Source of the DNA: Novosphingobium album (ex Liu et al. 2023)
Lineage (GTDB): Bacteria > Pseudomonadota > Alphaproteobacteria > Sphingomonadales > Sphingomonadaceae
Reading direction: 5' to 3'
NCBI RefSeq assembly: GCF_029076845.1
Contig: NZ_JARESE010000062.1
Coordinates: 1 to 64,000 of the forward strand
Length of the DNA: 64,000 nt
Within the stretch, counting starts at the first letter, position 1, and every line of letters starts with the position of its first letter. The notes beneath the pieces were generated by a model that was not told the origin of the DNA, made no database searches, and saw only the letters and a list, made by a program, of their open reading frames with translations. Positions 1 to 8,997 of the stretch are shown piece by piece. Made by a program: the position numbers and the translations under genes.

Positions 1-59
1 CGGCGCGGCCACCTATCGGCCATCAAAATTGACGCCGACCGGACTCCGTAATCGTCGCG

Positions 60-395
60 CTACAATGATCCGTCGTTGAGCCAGAGCCGTGAGCGCTTCG
101 GCTGCTTCTGTGGCACCATGAGCCTCTCGCGCCGCCAGATGCGCTCGACCCGCTTGCGGTTCACGTGCCTCCCTGCGTCGCGCAGCAAGGCCGTCACCCG
201 GCGATAGCCGTAGCGGCCATATTGCCGGGCCAGAGCGATGATGTCCTCGGTCAAGGCCGCCTCGTCGTCCGCCCAGCGTGGCGCCTTGCGCTGTGTCGAT
301 CGATGCTGCCCGAGCACACGGCACACCCGCCGCTCGGAAACAGCCATCATCCCTCGGATATGATCGATGCAGCGCCGACGCCGTGCGGGGCTCAA
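60..395 (-). pseudogene. IS3-family transposase OrfB fragment
   Basis: This is the N-terminal HTH_21 portion of an IS3 OrfB: it shows the conserved ALARQYGRYGYRRVTALL and RVERIWRRERLMVPQKQPKR blocks. Intact family members run to about 270-290 residues with a DDE integrase core; this one stops after 111 residues at LNDGSL, just before the DDE domain would begin. The homology ends where the stop occurs, so this is a truncation rather than a natural end. No catalytic residues remain. Confidence 0.75.
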
Positions 396-730
396 TAGTT
401 TCCCCGCGCGGCCTCCTGCAGGATCAGCTTGTCGAGCGTCGGATCCGACACCGCCTGCCGCAGCCGGGCATTCTCTCGCTCCAAATCCTTCATCCGCCGC
501 GCCTGATCCATCTTCAGGCCGCCGTACTCCTTGCGCCAGCGGTAGTAGCTCTGCTCGGTAACGCCGATCTGGCGGCAGGCGTCGGCCACCATTCCGCCCT
601 GCGCCAACACGATCTCCGCCTTACGCAGCTTGCCGATGATCTCCTCGGGTTTGTGCTTGCGAGCTTTTCCATTCCTCTTCCGTGGTCCAGACTATGATAG
701 TCGATGAGCCACCCAGAAGGGGGCAGATCA
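62..730 (-). mobile_element. IS3-family insertion sequence, truncated at its 3' side
   Basis: The minus strand carries the 5' half of an IS3-type element: orfA (HTH_Tnp_1 type) overlapping orfB at TTGA, followed by loss of the DDE catalytic region. The probable outer end is at about 730, where the minus strand begins TGATCTGCCCCC; that end assignment is inferred from the usual TG...CA ends and not confirmed by a partner repeat. OrfB breaks off after roughly 110 codons, and the last 60 bases of the window no longer resemble the family. The element ends only about 31 bases before the ATG of the RTX gene, so it may have displaced that gene's promoter. Confidence 0.7.
392..610 (-). pseudogene. 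IS3-family transposase OrfA (HTH part), start codon out of frame
   Basis: The protein carries the hallmark of IS3 OrfA, a helix-turn-helix segment with GVTEQSYYRWRKEYGGLK followed by a leucine-zipper-like stretch (DLERENARLRQAVSD) and the usual C-terminus ending ARGNY. Given coordinates start at a GTG. The reading frame is open further upstream to about 675 and encodes the expected RKHKPEEIIGKLRKAE N-terminus, but the only nearby ATG (670-672) is one base out of frame, so the normal start seems lost by an indel. It overlaps orfB at TTGA, the arrangement expected for programmed -1 frameshifting. Probably non-functional because orfB is truncated. Confidence 0.7.
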
Positions 731-761
731 CTTGTCTGGCAGCGAGCGGCGGAGAGATCAC

Positions 762-2783
762 ATGGCGGACTATATCGGTACGGACGGCAACGATTCGTAC
801 TATGGGACCAAGTTGAGCGAACGCATCGAGGGCCTTGGCGGTGACGATTACCTGCTCGGCAACGGCGGTGACGACGAGATTCTCGGCGGCAACGGGGACG
901 ACAACCTGCATGGCGGTGAGGGCAATGACACCATCGACGGAGGAGAAGGCGATGACGGGCTGCAGGGGGACGAGGGTGCCGACACCTTGCGCGGAGGGCC
1001 CGGAAACGACAACCTGTATGGCGAGTCTGGAACTGACACGATCTATGGCGAGGGCGGCAACGACACGATCCGTGGCAGCTTCGGGGACCTGCTCTACGGA
1101 GGCGAAGGAGACGACACCTTCGACTGGAGCCACGACGCACTGATCGATGGTGGGGCGGGAAACGATCACGTACGCTTCTATTATGTGATCGCCGGCATTG
1201 ATCTGACGGCCTACCTTTCGGATCCAGGTGTCGAGACCCAGGTGTTGGGAACCCGAATTATCGGGATCGAAAGCATGTCGTTCTCCGCAGGCTCGGGCAA
1301 CGACCGACTTACCGGCGGAAGCGGAGACGATGAACTAACCGGCAACGCCGGCGATGACGTCCTCATTGGCGGCGCGGGAAATGATGCCCTCTCCGGCGGA
1401 GAGGGCGTCGATCACCTGAGCGGCGGCGCGGGTGACGATCGACTGCTAAGCTACGGCGACGTCGGCGTTTTCGCCGACGTGAGTGACGGCGGCGAGGGCT
1501 TCGACATGCTCGAGTTCAACGCAGCAAACTCAAGCGTGGAAATTACGATCGATCTACTCGCAACCAGCGGCATGGTGACCAACGTCGAACAACTATGGTT
1601 CCTGTCCTTCGGCTCGGGGAGCAACCACGTATCCGGCGGTTCTGCCGCGGACTTATTCTCGGGCGGTAGCGGCGCAGACTTCTTCGATGGACGCGAGGGC
1701 GATGATGACATTCGCGCCAATGGCGGCGACGATGTTGTGCATGGCGGTGGCGGCAGGGATTTCATCGAAGGCGGCAACGGCGCGAACCGTCTCTATGGCG
1801 GTGAAGGCAACGACATCGTGCGAGGTGGCGGGGTCGAAGCCAATCTGGTCGATGGCGAGGCCGGCGATGATGAGGTCGAAGGCGGCGCAGGCGCCGACAC
1901 AATCTACGGCGGAACCGGCGACGACTGGCTTCGTGGAAACGAGGGCAATGATACGATCGACGGCGGCACCGGGACCGACACCGCAGTCTACAATGGCAAC
2001 CGCGATCAATATTCCGTGACCAGCGTGTCCGGCGGATTTCGCATAACCGACAACCGGGACGGCTGGAATGATGGCGAAGACATCGTTTCAGGAGTCGAGT
2101 TGTTCCTGTTCGCAGACGGCGAGTTGAGCGCTAAAGACGTGCTCGCCCCCATCCTCCCGAGCGATCAATGGAGGCTGTATACCCAAAGCGGCTTTTCCGG
2201 TGAAATCGGTGGGCACGGTCAGGTCTTCGGCACCAACGCCTCCCAGGATATCGCGGTGTTGAACCGGCCCGGATCGATCACCTTCGACGGCTCGTTCAAC
2301 CGGGGAGGCGATCTCGTCAGGTTCGAAGGCGATGCGAGCAACTGGAAGATCAGCCTGTCCGGTTCGAGCGCCGTGTTCAGCGACGCCGACACCTTCGTGG
2401 TGATCCCCGTCGGCATTGCAGGAATGGCCATCGAATTTGCCGATGGCATTCGGTCGCTGCAATACAATCCCGCCTCCGCAACCGTGATGTTCGGCGGCCA
2501 GTCCGTCAGCAGTTCTCCAGAAGCAATTTCGGTCGCCGCAGATGGCACGGCTGTAGCCCCGGATCTCGACCCGAACGCCAGATCAAATCTGGTTCTCTCT
2601 CAAGGCGGCGAAGTTGTTGCCGGCGGAAACCTCAACATCTTTGGCACGAGCGGCAATGAGAATGTCGAATTGACGAAGGGCGACGTGACGCTGGACGGGT
2701 CGTTCAACCGGGGCGGCAATGGTCTCACGGTAGCAGGTGCGCCAGCTGCCTTCCTCGGCCGGATCGAAGGATCCAGCGTGTAG
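762..2783 (+). CDS. RTX/hemolysin-type calcium-binding repeat protein, ends at premature in-frame TAG
   Basis: The protein holds many GGxGxDxUx nonapeptides (for example GGEGNDTIDGGEGDD) in three blocks, at about residues 15-125, 180-245 and 295-420. These repeats form Ca2+-binding parallel beta rolls in secreted type I proteins. The C-terminal part (about 470-670) has one complete and one incomplete copy of a module containing a SFNRGG motif and a GxAGM motif. I chose the ATG at 762 because GGAGAG lies just upstream; a TTG at 732 is less likely. There is no N-terminal signal peptide, as expected for type I export, and no type I secretion genes are in the window. The TAG at 2781 falls inside the second module, and the same frame continues to 2948. 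Function is unknown. Confidence 0.85.
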   Translation: MADYIGTDGNDSYYGTKLSERIEGLGGDDYLLGNGGDDEILGGNGDDNLHGGEGNDTIDGGEGDDGLQGDEGADTLRGGPGNDNLYGESGTDTIYGEGGNDTIRGSFGDLLYGGEGDDTFDWSHDALIDGGAGNDHVRFYYVIAGIDLTAYLSDPGVETQVLGTRIIGIESMSFSAGSGNDRLTGGSGDDELTGNAGDDVLIGGAGNDALSGGEGVDHLSGGAGDDRLLSYGDVGVFADVSDGGEGFDMLEFNAANSSVEITIDLLATSGMVTNVEQLWFLSFGSGSNHVSGGSAADLFSGGSGADFFDGREGDDDIRANGGDDVVHGGGGRDFIEGGNGANRLYGGEGNDIVRGGGVEANLVDGEAGDDEVEGGAGADTIYGGTGDDWLRGNEGNDTIDGGTGTDTAVYNGNRDQYSVTSVSGGFRITDNRDGWNDGEDIVSGVELFLFADGELSAKDVLAPILPSDQWRLYTQSGFSGEIGGHGQVFGTNASQDIAVLNRPGSITFDGSFNRGGDLVRFEGDASNWKISLSGSSAVFSDADTFVVIPVGIAGMAIEFADGIRSLQYNPASATVMFGGQSVSSSPEAISVAADGTAVAPDLDPNARSNLVLSQGGEVVAGGNLNIFGTSGNENVELTKGDVTLDGSFNRGGNGLTVAGAPAAFLGRIEGSSV

Positions 2784-2948
2784 TTGGTCAGTGTGGCGCT
2801 GAACGTCAGCGTGCCGTTCGGCACCGCAGGGATGCCGATAGCGTTTGATGGTTCCACCAGAATACTTCGCTACGATCCGCAGGCGGGTGAGGTTCTGCTT
2901 GGCCTACAGGAAATGACTTCAGTCGAAACTCCGCTGACATTTGCGTAG
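2784..2948 (+). pseudogene. In-frame remainder of the RTX protein C-terminal module after the TAG
   Basis: The reading frame of the upstream RTX gene continues without shift from 2784 to a TAG at 2946-2948, encoding 54 residues. They align with the first C-terminal module: GTAGMPIAFDG matches GIAGMAIEFADG, and RILRYDPQAGEVLLG matches RSLQYNPASATVMFG. The spacing from the GSS motif to the GxAGM motif is identical in the two copies when the TAG is counted as one residue. The stop is therefore a point nonsense change (or a readthrough site) in a longer ancestral protein of about 728 residues. Confidence 0.75.
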
Positions 2949-3065
2949 CGTGTGAAGATGGCGACTTTGCCTTCCCACAGACGGCCTTGCAAGGACGCGT
3001 TGGTAACCACCACGGCCATCCGAAAGTGATCCCGTCGATAGTGAGCGGCACCTCCCCCCGGATAC

Positions 3066-3394
3066 CGCAAGCACCAGCGTGTCAAGCGCTACGCGCCCGA
3101 TCTGCGCATCATAATACAAGGTCCGTTGATCACCGGCGAAATCGATCGCCACCCCCCGGCGCCGATCGACACGGTCAGTCCCGTCCGGTCATCTGACAGG
3201 GAAACGGTCGAACCCACGATCCTCGAGCCAATGGCTCCCGCTCCCTCGTCGAGCGTTATGCTGTTTGAACGAAGGGTCGAAGGCGACCTTACCGCCGGTG
3301 ATATGGACGTGTCCGCAACGAAGCGGGGATGGCGACGGCGGACGTGTGCCGCCGCCTGGGCTAGGCGACGAGCGTCTTTGACCCTTGCATCCAT
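3066..3394 (-). pseudogene. Frameshifted remnant of an RTX C-terminal module, antisense to the RTX gene
   Basis: Reading the minus strand gives three pieces in different frames that line up in order with the C-terminal module of the RTX gene: ITGGKVAFDPSFK, then GSTVSLSDDRTGLTVSIGAGG, then AIDFAGDQRTLYYDAQIGRV. The first shift lies between about 3255 and 3270. The second lies in a run of six G (about 3153-3162), where one extra G would restore the frame. An ATG at 3394 with a strong AGGAGG upstream (3401-3406) could be the old start. Beyond about 3066 similarity fades. The remaining bases between 2949 and 3491 hold nothing else I recognise. Confidence 0.55.
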
Positions 3395-3491
3395 GTCGAT
3401 CCTCCTTTCCGGGCGCAAGCCGCGGTGCTCGCGAACGCGGCAAGAGCGGGCGCCGCAAGCACCGCGCGGCACGAAAAGCTGTCGGAACCGC

Positions 3492-4634
<1,143 letters not shown>

Positions 4635-4684
4635 CGCGTTCGCCTCCTTGGTGGGGTTGGTGTCCATGGCCATGATCCGCGGGT

Positions 4685-5554
<870 letters not shown>

Positions 5555-5592
5555 TCATGGCCTGCAAGACGCTGGCGGTCTGCCGCCTGATC

Positions 5593-6429
5593 TCAGTCGT
5601 TGTTCGGGAAATCGGTGGCTTCGCTCGTGGCCTGCGCTGCGTCGATCTCCGCGAGCTGCGCGTTCAGGCCCTTGCGCACGATCGTAACCGCGTCGCTGCC
5701 GAGCAGCAGCCGGCTCGGCAGCCTGGGTCTTGCGACGGTTTCGACGATCAGTTTTGCCGCGCGCGTGGGATCGCCCGGCTGGGTCCCGTCGGTACGATCG
5801 TTTTCCTTGCGACGTGGTCCGACCGTGTCGGCATAGTCATCGATCGCGGTCCTGACACCCTTCAGCGAGCGACCGGCGAAGTCGGTGCGGAACGCGCCCG
5901 GCTCGATCACCATCACGCGAAGCCCCAGCGGCTCGACCTCCATCTTGAGGGTCAGCGTGATGCCTTCCTGCGCCATCTTGGCCGCGGAGTAATAGCCCGA
6001 TCCGGGATTGAAGAACTGTGCCGCGATCGAGGAGAAGTTGACGATCGTGCCCTGCCGCCGCGCGCGCATCGCCGGTAGCACCGCCTTCATCAGCGCGACC
6101 GGGCCGAAGACGTGGGTGGCGAACAGCTCGGCGACGTCATGCTCGTCACCTTCCTCGATCGCCGCGCGGTAGCCGTAGCCGGCATTGTTGACGAGCACGT
6201 CGATGTCGCCGAACCGTGCCGTCGCCTGTGCAACGGCGTCGCCGATCGACGGCTTGTCATTCAGATCGAGCGCAACGGCGAGTGCCTGGCCGGGAAAGGC
6301 TTCCTCGAATTCCTTCACCTTGCCGGCATCGCGGGCGGTGACGACGGCGTTGAAACCGGCTTCGAGGACGGCGGTCGCCAGAGCGTGGCCGAGGCCGGAT
6401 GAGCATCCGGTGATGAACCAAGTGGCCAT
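5593..6429 (-). CDS. SDR family oxidoreductase
   Basis: A classical short-chain dehydrogenase of 278 residues. The cofactor motif TGCSSGLG is at residues 7-14, NNAG at 81-84, and the catalytic Ser134, Tyr147 and Lys151 (YSAAK) are present. The basic residue in TARD at position 33 suggests NADP(H). I chose the ATG at 6429 because CAGGAG lies upstream and the family begins at the Rossmann fold; the open frame extends 23 codons more. It leads a same-strand run with two aldo/keto reductases (50-base gaps), divergent from a LysR gene. Such LysR-SDR-AKR sets are common, but the inducer and substrate are unknown. Confidence 0.88.
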   Translation of the reverse strand: MATWFITGCSSGLGHALATAVLEAGFNAVVTARDAGKVKEFEEAFPGQALAVALDLNDKPSIGDAVAQATARFGDIDVLVNNAGYGYRAAIEEGDEHDVAELFATHVFGPVALMKAVLPAMRARRQGTIVNFSSIAAQFFNPGSGYYSAAKMAQEGITLTLKMEVEPLGLRVMVIEPGAFRTDFAGRSLKGVRTAIDDYADTVGPRRKENDRTDGTQPGDPTRAAKLIVETVARPRLPSRLLLGSDAVTIVRKGLNAQLAEIDAAQATSEATDFPNND

Positions 6430-6499
6430 CGAGAACTCCTGCTGTATGACTTCGTGCGCCCCCGCGTTCAAATCGGAGATAGGACTTCCCGCCGCCATC

Positions 6500-6543
6500 G
6501 ATTAGCGCCTATAATCGACATGCCGCAATAAGGTGGGCTAATC
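6500..6543. promoter_or_regulatory. Inverted repeat in the SDR/LysR divergent intergenic region
   Basis: GATTAGC at 6500-6506 is repeated in inverted form as GCTAATC at 6537-6543, a 37-base centre spacing, in the 115-base gap between the SDR start (6429) and the LysR ATG (6545). LysR regulators usually bind dyads in exactly this position. An AAGGTGGG ribosome-binding site for LysR overlaps the right arm region. The assignment as an operator is an inference. Confidence 0.4.
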
Positions 6544-6544
6544 A

Positions 6545-7438
6545 ATGCGGATCAAGAACTTCAACGTGCTGGCAGCCTTCGTGGTCGTCGCCAAGGAACT
6601 CAGCTTCACTCGCGCCGCAGCCAAGCTCGGCGTCTCGCAATCGGCGCTCAGCCAGACGATCCGTGGCCTTGAAGAACAGCTTGGACTTCGGCTGCTCACG
6701 CGCACGACACGCAGCGTCGCGCCGACCGAGGCGGGACGCCGGCTCCTGGACACGCTGGCCCCCCGCTTCGAGGAGATCGAACAGGAACTTGGCGAACTGA
6801 GCCTGCTGCGCGACAAGCCCGCCGGCGTGATCCGCATCAATGCCGGCGAGCATCCCGCCGTGTTCGTGCTGCAGCCGGCGTTGCGCGGCCTGCTTCTCGA
6901 CAATCCCGATATCAAGGTGGAGATCATCGTCGACTATGGGCTCACCGATATCGTCGCGCAGGGCTACGACGCCGGCGTGCGCCTCGGCGAACAGGTCGCC
7001 AAGGATATGATCGCGGTGCGGATCGGACCGGACATGCGCATGGCAGTGGTCGGCTCCCCCGATTATTTCGCTCGTTATCCCATACCGCTCACGCCCCAGG
7101 AACTCACCGCGCACAACTGCATCGGCATTCGGCTCCCGACCTATGGCGGCATCTTCCCCTGGGATCTCGACAAGGACGGCCATGAGGTGAACGTCCGCAT
7201 CGAGGGACAGTTGGTCTTCAACAATATCAGCCTGCGGCTCAATTCGGCTCTCGACGGGCTGGGGCTCGCCTACCTGCCCGAGGATCAGGTTCTCTCTCAT
7301 GTCGCCGAAGGCCGCCTGGTGCGCGTGCTGGAGGACTGGTGCGGCCCGTTTCCGGGCTATCATCTCTATTATCCGAGCCGTCGCCATGCCTCGCCGGCCT
7401 TCTCGCTGCTCGTGGAAACGCTGCGCTATCGGGGCTGA
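6545..7438 (+). CDS. LysR-family transcriptional regulator
   Basis: The protein has 297 residues, normal for LysR. The N-terminal winged helix-turn-helix (residues 3-62) contains FTRAAAKLGVSQSALSQTI, and it is followed by a coiled linker and a periplasmic-binding-like effector domain from about residue 90. The ATG at 6545 has AAGGTGG nine bases upstream. It is divergent from the SDR/AKR genes and very likely controls them. The HTH and effector domain resemble the CrgA-type subgroup whose members regulate nearby oxidoreductases. No missing elements were seen. The following 205 bases to 7643 carry no convincing gene. Confidence 0.92.
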   Translation: MRIKNFNVLAAFVVVAKELSFTRAAAKLGVSQSALSQTIRGLEEQLGLRLLTRTTRSVAPTEAGRRLLDTLAPRFEEIEQELGELSLLRDKPAGVIRINAGEHPAVFVLQPALRGLLLDNPDIKVEIIVDYGLTDIVAQGYDAGVRLGEQVAKDMIAVRIGPDMRMAVVGSPDYFARYPIPLTPQELTAHNCIGIRLPTYGGIFPWDLDKDGHEVNVRIEGQLVFNNISLRLNSALDGLGLAYLPEDQVLSHVAEGRLVRVLEDWCGPFPGYHLYYPSRRHASPAFSLLVETLRYRG

Positions 7439-7643
7439 TCGCCCACCGCCTGCGCGTATTGGGCGTCGCTCACCTTCTCCATCAAAGCGCCAGGTCCCGC
7501 CATCGCGAATGGCAGCCAAACCCTTCTCGCGCGAGTGGTCGAGCCGTTTCACAAGCACGACTTCGCGATCGAGGAACCATCCCATCTCGCGGGGCCAGCG
7601 CCGGTCCTCACTGCCGAGCGGCTGGTGGGAAGGTTGCAGCGCT

Positions 7644-8921
7644 TCAGCTCATCAGCGCAATGATGTCGTCGAGATCTGCAAAGGCAAAGGCAACCGAGCT
7701 GTCGGCCAGCCCGTAAGGCAGGAAGATCGTGTTGTTCACGCGCAGGGCCCCGCAGGTGTACACCACATTGGGGACATAGCCCTCGCGCTCATGATCGGCC
7801 GCGGCCAGCAAGGGTTCGGCAGTGCGGGCGAGCACCTTGGCGGGATTGTCCTTGTCGAGCAGGGTCGCGCCGAGCGCATATTTGCGCATCGGCCCGACGC
7901 CATGGGTAAGCAGCAGCCAGCCGTCGTCGGTCTCGATGGGTGGGCCGCAATTGCCGATCTGGATGAACTCCCAAGGGAATTTCGGCTCGAGGATCAGCAC
8001 TCCGCCCGCCCACACGGTGAGGTCATCGGATTCGAGCAGAAAGAGGTTCTTGCCGTCCTGCCGCCCGATCATCCGGTAACGACCGTCGACCATGCGCGGA
8101 AACAGGGCCATACCCTTGTTGAGCACGGCCGATCCCTGCATCGGCTGCAAGCAGAAGCGCTTGAAATCCCTGGTGCGCATGAGTTCGGAGCGGATCGCCG
8201 AGCCGCTATAGGCGGTGTATGTTCCGATCCATTCGGTCGATCCGTCCTCATGGACGAAAGTGGTGAGGCGCAGATCCTCCAGGCCATTGGCCTGGGCGGG
8301 TGTCACCGGGAAGATCACGGTTTCCGAAAGCGTGCTGTCGCGATCGCGCTCGACTATGACACGGGCGAAATTGTCCGGCCCCTCGGCAAGGATCGCCGAA
8401 GTGGCGAAGGGTGGCCGGCCGACCAGCTCGAGGCTGGAATCAGCCCCCACGATACCCTCGCAAAAGGCGATCGAGCTTATATGCCCTTCGCCCACCGCGC
8501 GCAGCGACAGGATGATGCGTATGGACTGGGAGTCGAGCCCGGACTGGTCGGGATGCGGCACCACTGAGGGGTTCATCAATGCGGCGGCGGCGAAGCTGTA
8601 TTCGTGACAGAAATAGGCGCCGATCAACAGCTTCTTTGGGTCCGAGATGCTTCCCGCGTCGAGCCCGAGCTCGGCGAAGATCTGGGCGAAACGGCTGCGG
8701 AACACGCGCTCGATTTGCCAGTGGCGACACTTGAAATCGTTAAGCACGGCGGCGAGCCCCGCTTCGGCGGTGGTCTCGTCCATGCCCAGCACATCCTCCA
8801 CCAACCGCTCGGCGCGGCTTACCGCCAGGCCCTCTGCCTGCCAGGACAGTTGGAACGGGCGGATGACCACGCGTGATGGGTCGGGATTCAGGCGCTGGGG
8901 AAGACGGCGAAAGATCGGCAT
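7644..8921 (-). CDS. GH130-like glycoside phosphorylase/hydrolase
   Basis: The sequence matches glycosidase family 130 (beta-mannoside phosphorylases and relatives), a five-bladed beta-propeller enzyme. Visible marks are the N-terminal RLNPDPSRVVIRPF, the NPSVVPHPDQ strand, and GLEDLRL, which carries the catalytic-site Glu-Asp pair of the family's GxEDPR-like motif. Length is 425 residues from the chosen ATG at 8921, where family homology begins. An alternative ATG at 8996, one base after the upstream gene's stop, would add 25 residues and translational coupling. It follows a GT4 glycosyltransferase gene directly, so the pair likely makes or recycles one mannose-containing or related glycan. 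The exact sugar is unknown. Confidence 0.8.
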   Translation of the reverse strand: MPIFRRLPQRLNPDPSRVVIRPFQLSWQAEGLAVSRAERLVEDVLGMDETTAEAGLAAVLNDFKCRHWQIERVFRSRFAQIFAELGLDAGSISDPKKLLIGAYFCHEYSFAAAALMNPSVVPHPDQSGLDSQSIRIILSLRAVGEGHISSIAFCEGIVGADSSLELVGRPPFATSAILAEGPDNFARVIVERDRDSTLSETVIFPVTPAQANGLEDLRLTTFVHEDGSTEWIGTYTAYSGSAIRSELMRTRDFKRFCLQPMQGSAVLNKGMALFPRMVDGRYRMIGRQDGKNLFLLESDDLTVWAGGVLILEPKFPWEFIQIGNCGPPIETDDGWLLLTHGVGPMRKYALGATLLDKDNPAKVLARTAEPLLAAADHEREGYVPNVVYTCGALRVNNTIFLPYGLADSSVAFAFADLDDIIALMS

Positions 8922-8997
8922 GCGGCTAGAAGACGTGTGTTCCCCGATTCGGCAATTGCTGTTTTTCAGCGCCGCGCGCGCCGATGACCGCGCCATC

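Noticed and set aside
13..324. Alternative minus-strand frame through the IS3 fragment ending SPVGVNFDGR
   Set aside because: It is a different frame of orfB; the tail beyond the IS breakpoint is too short to assign to any gene.
822..2010. Short repeated units in the RTX gene as a possible CRISPR or tandem DNA array
   Set aside because: The repeats are degenerate codons for GGxGxDxxx nonapeptides with no constant DNA repeat or unique spacers.
7439..7585. Minus-strand residues GWFLDREVVLVKRLDHSREK in the gap after the first LysR gene
   Set aside because: The stretch looks protein-like but matches no family I know, lacks a start with a ribosome-binding site, and continues as a shadow of the LysR gene.
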